Part shown: piece by piece, positions 9,077-18,400 of the stretch
Numbering within the stretch: the first letter of the stretch is position 1
Layout of the letters: each line of letters starts with the position of its first letter
NCBI GenBank assembly: GCA_002457645.1
Contig: NTKH01000006.1
Coordinates: forward strand, 1-36,790
Source: Bacteroidetes bacterium MED-G20
GTDB lineage: Bacteria; Bacteroidota; Bacteroidia; Flavobacteriales_D; Parvicellaceae
Length of the DNA stretch: 36,790 bases
Direction of reading: 5' to 3'
Notes under the pieces: model-generated
What the model was told of the DNA's origin: nothing
Seen by the model: the letters and a program-made list of their open reading frames with translations, nothing else
Databases searched by the model: none
Made by a program: the position numbers and the translations under genes

Positions 9077-10735
9077 TTAATTTTGATAGACAATTTCTCC
9101 ATCAATAATGGTGTAAATTACTTTGGTTTTCAATATTTCTTTCTGATTCTCATCTAAAATATCTTTATCAAGAACTATCATATCTGCTGCTTTATTAATT
9201 TCTAAACTTCCTTTTTCATTTTCTTCAAAGTTTGCTAATGCAGGCCATATTGTCATACCCTTTAAAGCATCAAGTCTATTTAAAGATTCATTTTTTTGAA
9301 AACCATTTAAAGGTAATCCATCTTTATTTTTTCGAAATACTGCAGCATAAAAAGTATGAATTGGATTGATTTCTTCTACTGGAAAATCTGTTCCTAATGC
9401 AATAATTCGATTTTCTTCAAAAAGAGTTTGATATCTGTAACAATTATGTAATCGATTTTTTCCTAATCTTAGCAGAGCCCAGCTAAAATCGGATGTTGCG
9501 TGAGTTGGTTGAACAGATGGAATAATGTTGTATTTTTTTAAAAGATGAATGTCTTCAGGGCTTATGCACTGAACATGCTCCACTCTCCATCTAAAATCAT
9601 TAGAAGTTTTTAAAATTTTCCCATATGATTTTAAAATGGTTCTATTTGTTGAATCCCCAATTGCATGGGTGCAGGCTTGGAATCCAAAATCTTTTATTTT
9701 TTTTAACTTTTCTTCATATAATTCTTGTTGTTGTAAAAGCATTCCATTAGTTGTTTTTTCGTCTGAATAAGGTTTTAACAAACAAGCACCTCTAGATCCT
9801 AGAGAACCATCTGCAAAGAATTTAAATGATCGAACATTTAGTTTTGAAGTTTTTAAAGGTTTTCCAATACTGTCAATAAAATAATGGAAGTTCTCTTCAT
9901 TGTCTGAAAGCATGGCATAAACTTTGATTTTAAGTTCACCAGTACGTTGTAAATTATTTATTAATTCAATATCCTGCTTATTTAAACCCGCAATATCAAC
10001 AGTAGTCAGTCCTAGAGAAATACAATCTTGCTGAGCTTTTAACAATGCTTTTTTCTTGGACTCTTCATTGGCTTCTGGAATTTTTTCAAGTATTAATTCC
10101 ATGGCATTATCCATAAATAATCCTGTAATTTCACCATTTATTTTTTCTATATATCCACCACTAACTAATGTGTCTAGAGGGACTTTTGCAGTTGAAATAG
10201 CAGTTTCATTGACCATTATGGCATGGCCATCTATTCTATTTAAAACTACATTTATATTTTTAAAATTTTTATTGAGCAGTTCATTATTAGGCCAATTTTT
10301 ATCTTCCCATTGGTTTTGATCCCAACCATATCCAATAAGCCAATCACCATCATTTTTATCATTATTTTTTTTTAAAATTTTAATAATTTCTTCAAAGGAA
10401 TTTGCTGAAGATAAATCTATCATAGCTTGTTGTAATCCATGATATAAAAAATGACAATGAGCATCGATAAAACCAGGGTATGCAGTTTTACCTTTTAAAT
10501 CGATTTTATTTTTTGATTGATATTTATTTAAAATTTGATGAGTCTTTCCAATTCCAACAATTTTACCATTTTTGATTGCAGTTGCTTCGTATACATTATT
10601 GTTATTGTCTAGGGAATAGATTATTCCATTGTGTGAGATTAAATCAACTTCAATTTTATTGTTGCAAGAAATAAAACAAAAAATTAAAAAAAATAAAATT
10701 ATCTTATTGGGTTGAATTTTTTTTAAGAACATCAT
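9077..10735 (-). CDS. Lipoprotein amidohydrolase (YtcJ/Amidohydrolase_3-like)
   Basis: A 552-aa metal-dependent hydrolase predicted to be lipid-anchored (lipobox FCFISC, Cys24). Amidohydrolase landmarks are in order: PGFIDAHCHF (HxH metal ligands His93 and His95), ADGSLGSRGA (substrate region typical of the YtcJ group), ACTHAIGD, WRVEHVQ, and LGTDFPVEEINP with the catalytic Asp. The C-terminal strands (KAADMIVLDKDI) complete the composite beta domain. The substrate is unknown; relatives hydrolyse amides or cyclic amides. The start codon lies inside the end of the upstream membrane-protein gene (32-base overlap), and a second Met follows immediately, so the exact start is uncertain by one codon. 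The two genes are probably co-transcribed. Confidence 0.88.
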   Translation of the reverse strand: MMFLKKIQPNKIILFFLIFCFISCNNKIEVDLISHNGIIYSLDNNNNVYEATAIKNGKIVGIGKTHQILNKYQSKNKIDLKGKTAYPGFIDAHCHFLYHGLQQAMIDLSSANSFEEIIKILKKNNDKNDGDWLIGYGWDQNQWEDKNWPNNELLNKNFKNINVVLNRIDGHAIMVNETAISTAKVPLDTLVSGGYIEKINGEITGLFMDNAMELILEKIPEANEESKKKALLKAQQDCISLGLTTVDIAGLNKQDIELINNLQRTGELKIKVYAMLSDNEENFHYFIDSIGKPLKTSKLNVRSFKFFADGSLGSRGACLLKPYSDEKTTNGMLLQQQELYEEKLKKIKDFGFQACTHAIGDSTNRTILKSYGKILKTSNDFRWRVEHVQCISPEDIHLLKKYNIIPSVQPTHATSDFSWALLRLGKNRLHNCYRYQTLFEENRIIALGTDFPVEEINPIHTFYAAVFRKNKDGLPLNGFQKNESLNRLDALKGMTIWPALANFEENEKGSLEINKAADMIVLDKDILDENQKEILKTKVIYTIIDGEIVYQN

Positions 10736-11993
10736 AGAGAAGGTTAATGGTGATAATTATGAAAATTAAACCAGGAACTTTGTATCTTACAAGAGCTCCA
10801 ATTACAGGTGTACTGATTCCAGTAATTACAAACAGAATGGTAACAAAGAAAATGGAATTGAAAATAATGTTTTGCATTTCTATTTCAAGCTTCACCTTTA
10901 AAATATTTAATTTATAAATCAAAATAGCAATTATTCCATAAATAACCAGGTTTTCTATTAATGGGAAAAGATGAATTAATTTATGAATATCCGTTGGAAA
11001 TGGTCTGAGAAACCCATTAATAAGCCCATTTGGTATCGATTTGATTAAAGAAATTAAATTAGGTTGAATAGGTATCATCTTAAAACTACTACCAGCATCA
11101 AAAATTTCAGCGAGTCTTATAAAATCATTTTGTTTATTAGCTAGTATGTATAATGGGTTGTAAGAATCTTCAATATTTGTTAATAATCCAATAGAAATAA
11201 ATAGAATTAAGCATACTAAAGGGATAACCTTAATGGGTTTAAATTTAAAATTATTGGAAATAACAAATGAAATCAGTGCTGGAAAAAAGCAAATAAAAAC
11301 ATAAAATTTTACTTTAAAAATAATTCCTAGACCTATAATTAATAAAGATAGATTCAACCAATTTACTATTCTTTTGCCGATCATTGTATGAAGAATTAGT
11401 CCGAAGGATAAAATGATTAAAGGTTCTTTTAAAATACCCGAACTCCAAAGTGCTATGGTTGGAATTAATGTAATAGACCAGAAAAATAATTTTGGATACT
11501 TTAAATTGAATTTTTGAATTATACTTTTTATAATTAAAAATTTACCAAGAAAAGAGATAAATATAAATGTCAACATATTAAATATATAGCTCTTTAAACC
11601 AATTATATTAAGGATGGCATTTATTTTAATTACCATTCTAGACCCATTCATTAAGGAGTTTTTATAACTAGTATCCCAATGATTCATCTCTATAAAATAG
11701 TTATTTAAAAAGTACTGTTTATCAAAGTCAAGACCTAGAATAATTCTAAAAAAATCTAAGGGGTTTGAAAAAAATGAATCGTATAAAACCAAGCTATCAT
11801 CATAGTATTTAAAAATATCTGCAGTATATCTCTCGGAATAGTATTTGGTATAGATAAAGTATAGTGCTGCACCTGCAATTAAGTGTATAAATAGTGCAGT
11901 AATAATCTCAAATTTATTAATCCCTTTGATATTGAAAAATGAATTTTTGTTCAATAAAATTAAAATCAAAACGATATACAATATAGAAATCAA
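10704..11993 (-). CDS. Polytopic membrane protein of unknown function
   Basis: A 429-aa protein with about ten or more hydrophobic segments and no signal for export beyond the first helix. The segment LIPTIALWSSGILKEPL (about 178-194) resembles a motif (P-x-x-x-W-S-S-G-x-x-K-E) seen in membrane proteins of Bacteroidota that are sometimes compared to polysaccharide polymerases or glycosyltransferases; this is recollection, not proof. A large loop at about 60-120 contains several aromatic and acidic residues (HWDTSYKNSLMNGSRM), a pattern reminiscent of extracytoplasmic loops in such enzymes. It overlaps the following amidohydrolase gene by 32 bases and is transcribed away from purL. Do not read a specific function into it. 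Confidence 0.75.
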   Translation of the reverse strand: MISILYIVLILILLNKNSFFNIKGINKFEIITALFIHLIAGAALYFIYTKYYSERYTADIFKYYDDSLVLYDSFFSNPLDFFRIILGLDFDKQYFLNNYFIEMNHWDTSYKNSLMNGSRMVIKINAILNIIGLKSYIFNMLTFIFISFLGKFLIIKSIIQKFNLKYPKLFFWSITLIPTIALWSSGILKEPLIILSFGLILHTMIGKRIVNWLNLSLLIIGLGIIFKVKFYVFICFFPALISFVISNNFKFKPIKVIPLVCLILFISIGLLTNIEDSYNPLYILANKQNDFIRLAEIFDAGSSFKMIPIQPNLISLIKSIPNGLINGFLRPFPTDIHKLIHLFPLIENLVIYGIIAILIYKLNILKVKLEIEMQNIIFNSIFFVTILFVITGISTPVIGALVRYKVPGLIFIIITINLLYDVLKKNSTQ

Positions 11994-12093
11994 ATGAACC
12001 TAACTTTTTTTAATTCTAAGTAAAATAATTTAAAACATTCATATAATGTTAGTAAATCAGTAAAATTTTAATTACATGCTTTACATCTTTAAT

Positions 12094-12101
12094 TATTTTT
12101 G
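12094..12101 (+). promoter_or_regulatory. Possible -7 promoter element of purL
   Basis: TATTTTTG fits TAnnTTTG and lies 16 bases before ATG 12118. It would place the transcript start downstream of the earlier in-frame ATG at 12076, which argues for 12118 as the real start. The -33 position reads TTA, not TTG. Confidence 0.35.
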
Positions 12102-12117
12102 TTGGATATTTTTAAAT

Positions 12118-14349
12118 ATGTCAAAAAACATCTCTCCAAAAACATCCAATATTGAACAAGCAATTGAACTTGGACTAAAGAAAGAAGAATTTCATCAAAT
12201 ATGTGATGTTTTAGGAAGAACTCCGAATTTTACCGAGTTGAGTATCTATTCTGTTATGTGGTCAGAACATTGTTCCTATAAAAATTCTATTCACTGGCTT
12301 AAAAAACTTCCAAAAGATGGACCTCATATGTTGGTAAAAGCAGGTGAAGAAAATGCTGGTCTAGTTGATATTGGAGACGGTTTAGCATGTGCATTTAAAA
12401 TAGAGTCTCACAATCACCCAAGCGCTTTGGAACCTTACCAAGGGGCCGCAACTGGTGTTGGTGGCATAAATAGAGACATATTTACTATGGGTGCAAGACC
12501 CATAGCTCAAATGAATTCTTTAAGATTTGGTGAGTTCGATAAGCCTAGAACTAAGTGGTTATTAAAAGGAGTTGTTAAAGGAATTGGAAATTATGGCAAT
12601 TCATTTGGTATTCCTGTACTTTCTGGAGAAGTTTTTTTTGATGAAAGTTATGATCAAAACCCACTTGTAAATGCTTTTTCTGCAGGAATAATGAGTGTAG
12701 ATGATTTAATTTCTGCAACTGCTTCAGGTCCTGGTAATCCAGTCTTTATTGTTGGGTCTTCAACAGGAAAAGATGGAATACATGGTGCAGCTTTTGCATC
12801 AAAAGATATCACAGAAGATTCAATGGACGATTTACCGGCCGTTCAGGTTGGAGATCCTTTTCAGGAAAAATTATTATTAGAGGCTTCTTTAGAGCTAGCC
12901 AAAACTGATGCAGTTGTGGGTATGCAAGATATGGGTGCTGCTGGAATTACTTGTTCTACATCTGAAATGAGTGCGGCAGGCAATGTTGGAATGAAAATAG
13001 ATTTAGATAAAGTTCCAACTCGACAGTCTAATATGAAGGATTGGGAAATTTTACTTTCTGAATCTCAAGAAAGAATGTTGGTAGTTGTTGAAAAAGGAAA
13101 AGAATATGTTGTCAAAGAAATATTTGACAAATGGGATTTAAATTGTGAATTAATTGGAGAAGTAACTCATGGAGATACGTTAGAATTTTTTCAAAATGGG
13201 CTTTGTGTAGCCAGTGTTCCACCATCATCCCTTGTTTTAGGAGGAGGTGCTCCAGTTTATGAAAGAAAATATACAGAACCTGCATATTTCAAAAAGTATA
13301 AGGAATTTAAAATTGATAAAATTTCTGTACCTACTAATTTAGTAAAAGTTGGACATTTTCTTTTTAGTCAGCCAAATATTGCTTCAAAAAAGTGGGTTTA
13401 TGAACAGTATGATACTATGGTTGGAACTAATAATGTTTCAACAAATCATCCTTCTGATGCAGGAGTTGCATTAGTCAAGGGAACAATGAAAGCAATTGCA
13501 ATGTCCGTTGATTGTAACTCAAGATATGTGCATGCAGATCCTGAAGTAGGAACTGCTATAGCTGTTTCAGAAGCTGCAAGAAATATTGTTGTTTCTGGAG
13601 GAAATCCCTCTGCTATTACAAATTGTTTGAACTTTGGGAATCCTTATCATCCAGAATCTTATTGGCAGTTTGTTGGAGCTATTAAAGGAATGTCAAAAGC
13701 ATGTGAAAAATTCTCAACACCCGTTACGGGTGGTAATGTCAGTTTTTATAATCAATCAATTGTTGCTGGAAAAGAAGTTCCTGTTTTCCCAACACCAACT
13801 ATCGGAATGATTGGATTGTTAAATGACGTAAGAGAAATAATGAGTTTAAATTTCAAAGCGGCTAAAGACCATATTTTTTTAATTGGTAAGATAGTTAACG
13901 ATATTTCTTCTTCAGAATATTTAGTAAAGTATCATAATATTAAAGAATCTCCAGCACCATACTTTGATATAGATGAAGAATATGAACTTCATCAGTGTAT
14001 TAAAAATTTGATAAGCAAAAAAATGATTAATGCTGCTCACGATTGTGCTGATGGAGGGTTATTTGTTTCCATTGTAGAAATGGCTATGAACTCAAATTTA
14101 GGATGTGAAATCAACTTTAAAAGTGATATTAGAAAAGACGCTTTTTTGTTTGGTGAATCTCAGGGGAGAGTAGTGGTGACGGTTTCAAATGATCAATTAA
14201 AATTATTTAACAGTGAAATTAAAGCCAGTAATATTGATTATTTTTTCTTAGGAGAAGTAAGTAAAGAAGCTAATATTAAAATTGATTCAATCAATTTTGG
14301 TATGGTTGAAGACTTTCGAAAAATTTCTAATAATGTTATTAATCTTTAA
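12118..14349 (+). CDS. purL: Phosphoribosylformylglycinamidine synthase subunit PurL
   Basis: Makes FGAM from FGAR with ATP and ammonia in de novo purine synthesis; 743 aa, the size of the small PurL that works with separate PurS and PurQ. I start at ATG 12118 (MSKNISPKTS) rather than the in-frame ATG 12076, because the 14 extra residues are hydrophobic, are not expected in the family and lie upstream of a promoter-like element. Motifs: MWSEHCSYKNS with catalytic His51, ESHNHPSALEPYQGAATGVGGI (nucleotide/metal binding), AAGITCSTSEMSAAG, and in the second half VTGGNVSFYNQS and AHDCADGGL. purS and purQ are not in the window. The SPFH gene follows 36 bases later on the same strand. Confidence 0.97.
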   Translation: MSKNISPKTSNIEQAIELGLKKEEFHQICDVLGRTPNFTELSIYSVMWSEHCSYKNSIHWLKKLPKDGPHMLVKAGEENAGLVDIGDGLACAFKIESHNHPSALEPYQGAATGVGGINRDIFTMGARPIAQMNSLRFGEFDKPRTKWLLKGVVKGIGNYGNSFGIPVLSGEVFFDESYDQNPLVNAFSAGIMSVDDLISATASGPGNPVFIVGSSTGKDGIHGAAFASKDITEDSMDDLPAVQVGDPFQEKLLLEASLELAKTDAVVGMQDMGAAGITCSTSEMSAAGNVGMKIDLDKVPTRQSNMKDWEILLSESQERMLVVVEKGKEYVVKEIFDKWDLNCELIGEVTHGDTLEFFQNGLCVASVPPSSLVLGGGAPVYERKYTEPAYFKKYKEFKIDKISVPTNLVKVGHFLFSQPNIASKKWVYEQYDTMVGTNNVSTNHPSDAGVALVKGTMKAIAMSVDCNSRYVHADPEVGTAIAVSEAARNIVVSGGNPSAITNCLNFGNPYHPESYWQFVGAIKGMSKACEKFSTPVTGGNVSFYNQSIVAGKEVPVFPTPTIGMIGLLNDVREIMSLNFKAAKDHIFLIGKIVNDISSSEYLVKYHNIKESPAPYFDIDEEYELHQCIKNLISKKMINAAHDCADGGLFVSIVEMAMNSNLGCEINFKSDIRKDAFLFGESQGRVVVTVSNDQLKLFNSEIKASNIDYFFLGEVSKEANIKIDSINFGMVEDFRKISNNVINL

Positions 14350-14385
14350 TTCTTTTTTTCAATTTATATTATTTATATTTAAATC

Positions 14386-15303
14386 ATGATTTATATTAAC
14401 CTTTTCTTATACAGTGTAGCAATTTTTCTCTTACTAAAGTCAATAATGATTATTCCAGAAAGACAATCTTGGGTAATTCAAAGACTTGGTAAATTTAACA
14501 GAATATCTCTTCCTGGGTTGAAATTTAAAATCCCTTTTATTGAAACCATAGCTTCAAAAGAGAATTTAAGGATTCAGCAATTAGATGTTGACGTTGAAAC
14601 TAAAACTCTTGATGATGTTTTTGTAATATTAAAAATTTCTGTTCAGTATAGAATCATTTCAAACAAAGTTTTCGAAGCTTTTTATGAACTTGATGATCCA
14701 CATGGGCAAATTGCTTCTTATATTTTTGATGAAGTAAGGGCAGAAGTTCCAAAATTAGGGTTGGATGATGTTTTTGGGAAAAAAGATGATGTGGCTATGG
14801 CAGTCAGAGAAAATATTTCTCAACAGATGGAACAGTATGGTTATAAGATTGTAAAAACCTTAATTACAGATATTAATCCTGATGAATTAGTTAAAGCATC
14901 AATGAATAAAATTAATGCTGCTACTAGGGATAAAGAAGCTGCATTTCAGGAAGCAGAGGGAGAAAAAATTAGAATTGTAAAAAGAGCTGAAGCAGAAGCA
15001 GATTCTAAAAGACTTTCTGGAGAGGGTATTGCCGCACAAAGACTTGAAATTGTAAGAGGCTTTAAAGAATCAGTTGAAGACTTTCAAAAAGCATTACAAG
15101 ATGTAGACCCTCAAGAGATTATGCAATTTGTTTTGATGACTCAATATTTTGATACATTAACAGCTATAGGTGCTAATGAAAATAATAACACTGTTTTAGT
15201 ACCCCACACACCTGGAGGAATGAAAGATTTTCAGCAACAAATCATAGAAGGAACATTTGTTGGTAGAGAATTAGCTAATCTGCAGAAAAAACCAAGTAAA
15301 TAA
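14386..15303 (+). CDS. SPFH/band-7 stomatin-like membrane protein
   Basis: A 305-aa protein with one N-terminal hydrophobic segment (about 1-22) followed directly by the stomatin-type motif IIPERQSWVIQRLGKF and PGLKFKIPFIE. The SPFH domain extends to about residue 190, and an Ala/Glu-rich helical segment (EAEGEKIRIVKRAEAEADSK) typical of the coiled-coil follows. Proteins of this QmcA/paraslipin type form oligomeric rings on membranes, and many partner with an NfeD protein. No nfeD neighbour is visible here. The role is probably membrane quality control or microdomain organisation (family knowledge). It sits 36 bases after purL, with no terminator visible between them. Confidence 0.92.
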   Translation: MIYINLFLYSVAIFLLLKSIMIIPERQSWVIQRLGKFNRISLPGLKFKIPFIETIASKENLRIQQLDVDVETKTLDDVFVILKISVQYRIISNKVFEAFYELDDPHGQIASYIFDEVRAEVPKLGLDDVFGKKDDVAMAVRENISQQMEQYGYKIVKTLITDINPDELVKASMNKINAATRDKEAAFQEAEGEKIRIVKRAEAEADSKRLSGEGIAAQRLEIVRGFKESVEDFQKALQDVDPQEIMQFVLMTQYFDTLTAIGANENNNTVLVPHTPGGMKDFQQQIIEGTFVGRELANLQKKPSK

Positions 15304-15481
15304 TTTATTATTTATATTTGATTTTTAAATTTTTTTCTAGAAATATTTTAAAATATACCCAACCTTTTTTTATAAAATCTCGTTAAATAAACTAGTTAAT
15401 TATTTAAAAAAAAATTGTTTCTAGGGTTAATTATTATCAAATGATATTTTATTAGTTTAATTCTTTCCTTAACTTTATCTC

Positions 15482-18400
15482 TTGATTAAGTTTATAAAAT
15501 ATATTTTTTCTTCATTTTTATTACTTATATCTTTTACAAGTATTAAAGCGTCTCATGTTCCTGGCGGAAATATTACTTATGAATGTATAGGTCCCAATAC
15601 TTATGTTGTTACCCTAACTGTTTTTGAAGATTGTGGAACAGCTTTCATCGGGAACATGCCAGAATCTATTAGTGTGACCAATTCATGCGGACTTACTTTT
15701 TCGACTAATATTAGTTTGCCAATAGTGACATACCAACAAGAGATTTCTCAGCTATGTCTTCCCATGATAGGTCAAAGCGAATGTAATGGGGGGGGGTTCC
15801 CAGGAGTTTACATGCATATATGGAGAGATACCATAACCCTTCCGGGTCCCTGTGATAGTTGGGTTTTTTCCTATGATGATTGTTGTAGAAATGCTTCTCA
15901 GAATTTAACTGGAACAGGAAACGATTATTATTTTGAAACCGTTTTAAATAGTAATACTGCCTCTTGTAATAGTTCTCCAATAATTACTGCATCTCCTATC
16001 CCCTATAATTGTCTTAATCAACCTGTTGTTTATAATTTTGGAGTATACGAGCCAGACGGAGATTCACTTGTTTATTCTTTAGTTAATGCATTAGACGATC
16101 CAGGAGTACCAGTTCCTTATCAAGGAGGATATTCAGGTGCAAGTCCAATTAATGGAATAAACATTAATCCTAATACGGGTGAAATTACTTTTACTCCAAC
16201 AATCCAAGGGAATTTTGTTGTAGTGGTTTTAATTCAAGAATATGATTCAAATGGTAATTTAGTAGGAAGTGTAATGCAAGATTTTCAGTTTGAAATTATT
16301 ACTTGTACGAATATTTCTCCATCTGCTCCAACCACAGGATTGTTAAATTTTACTGGTTCTGCAATTCAAACAGGACCTTTTGATATACAAACTTGTGAAG
16401 GAGATAGTGTTTGTTTTGAATTAGAATTTTTAGATAATAATCCTACAGATTCTATTTACATTAATTCAAATATTGCTCAGCTTTTCCCAGGAGCCTCGTT
16501 AGTTCAGAATAGTTATTTTTCCCCAGCTACGGCCACATTCTGTTTTGTGGTTCTTCCTGGATCAAATCCTTTTAGTACCATAAGTGTTAATGTAAATGAT
16601 AATGCATGTCCAATAATGGGAACAACTTCTGCTGCTATAGGAGTTTCTGTTATCTCAAGCACTTATGCAGGTCAAGATATTACCATTTGTCAGGGGGAGC
16701 CAACTCAATTAAATTCATCTGGTGGAAATGTATTTGTTTGGTCAATAATCAGTGGTGACCCCATAAGTATTGGAAATAACTTTTCTTGTAACAATTGTCC
16801 TAACCCCATTGCTAATCCAGCATTTTCTACAGTTTACAAAGTAGTGAGTAATTTATCTGGTGGATGTTCTAACATAGATACTGTAAATGTAGATGTTGCT
16901 CCAAATTTTAATTATTCCTTGTACCAGTCTGATTCGGTTACATGTTTAAATTCTCCTTTGGATTTCAGTATTACTCCACTATCATCAGGAACCTATAACT
17001 ATCAATGGAACCCAATAGCTTATTTAAGTAATCCTAATATTGCCGATCCAGTTTTTAGTTCTTCAATGCCTGGACCTTTTACTTATGAAGTCACTGTAAC
17101 TAGTAGCCAAGGATGTGAGAAGAAAGATTCTATTATGGTTGATGTTTACCCTGCATATGCTCCTCAAATTGATTTAACTGCAAGTGATACCAATGTTAAT
17201 TGCGGAGATTCTGTATTTATGAATGTTGATTTATTGGGTGGAAATCCTGCTATGTGTTCTCCAAGTGGATCTACCTCTTGCTCTTCTCAATCCTCTTATC
17301 AAACAGTTGGAAATAATAATGGAATTAATGGACAGTTTACCTATCCTGCTCCATTTGGACATTATTACAAAAATGCAAAACAACAATATTTATTTAAGGC
17401 ATCTGAATTGCAAGCAGCTGGTTTTTCAGGAGGGAAAATAACAGAAATTTCATGGGAAACTACTGCGCAAAATGGTGCTACAAGTAATTTTTATGACTTT
17501 ACTATTAGAATGGGTTGTACAAATCAAAACTCTATTAATTCGTGGCAGCCTGGACTCTCTACTGTTTTTAGTCCTCAGACAGTAACCGCCTCATTGGGCT
17601 GGAATGATTTCCAATTTACTACTGCTTATGAGTGGGATGGCATATCAAATTTGATTATTGAAGTTTGTTTCAACAATTTAAATTCTGGTGCTTATACTTT
17701 TAATTGGTCCACTCCTTACAAAATAACCCCATTTAATTCTGCAATATATTATCGAAGTGATATTACGTCTGCTTGTCCCTTCACTGGTTCACCCACAGGA
17801 GTTGAAAACAAAAGACCAGTTACTAAATTTAAAACTTGTCCAATGGTTCCAGACCCAAGCTTCTTTACCTTTGAATGGATTCCACCAACTTTCCTTTCAA
17901 GTATTACTGATCAAAACCCATTTGCTATTCCTATGATTAGTACTAACTATACAGTCATTGCTACTGATGTTAATGGCGGTTGTACAGACACTGCAAATAT
18001 TTTTATTAATGCACTTTGCGATACCTGTGATGCTGCTATACCTTCAGTTAATGGTTTAACATGTTATGGTGGAAGTGATGCTTCTGTTACTGGGATTCCT
18101 GGAGGAAATGATGGTCCACCATGGATTATTCAACTTATGGATGGATCTAGTATAAATGTTTTAGAAGTTGATAGCAATGTAGCCAGTTCATTTCTATTTG
18201 ACAGTCTAAGTGCAGGGAATTATGTAATTCGTTCATTGGATACAGCTGGATGCTATGCTGATACAATGATTACAATTCCTGAAGGTATTCCTATGGTGGT
18301 AACTATGAGCAATGACACTATTATTTGTATAGGAGGGACTGCAAATGTTGGAGTAATAGCAAGTGGAGGAACACAGCCGTATACATATAATTGGGTAGGA

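Noticed and set aside
12076-12117. Upstream in-frame ATG of purL adding 14 residues
   Set aside because: The extra residues are hydrophobic and atypical for PurL, and a promoter-like TATTTTTG lies within them.
15711-15980. Minus-strand frame across the G9 tract
   Set aside because: It is antisense to the adhesin, with no family features and low-complexity residues.
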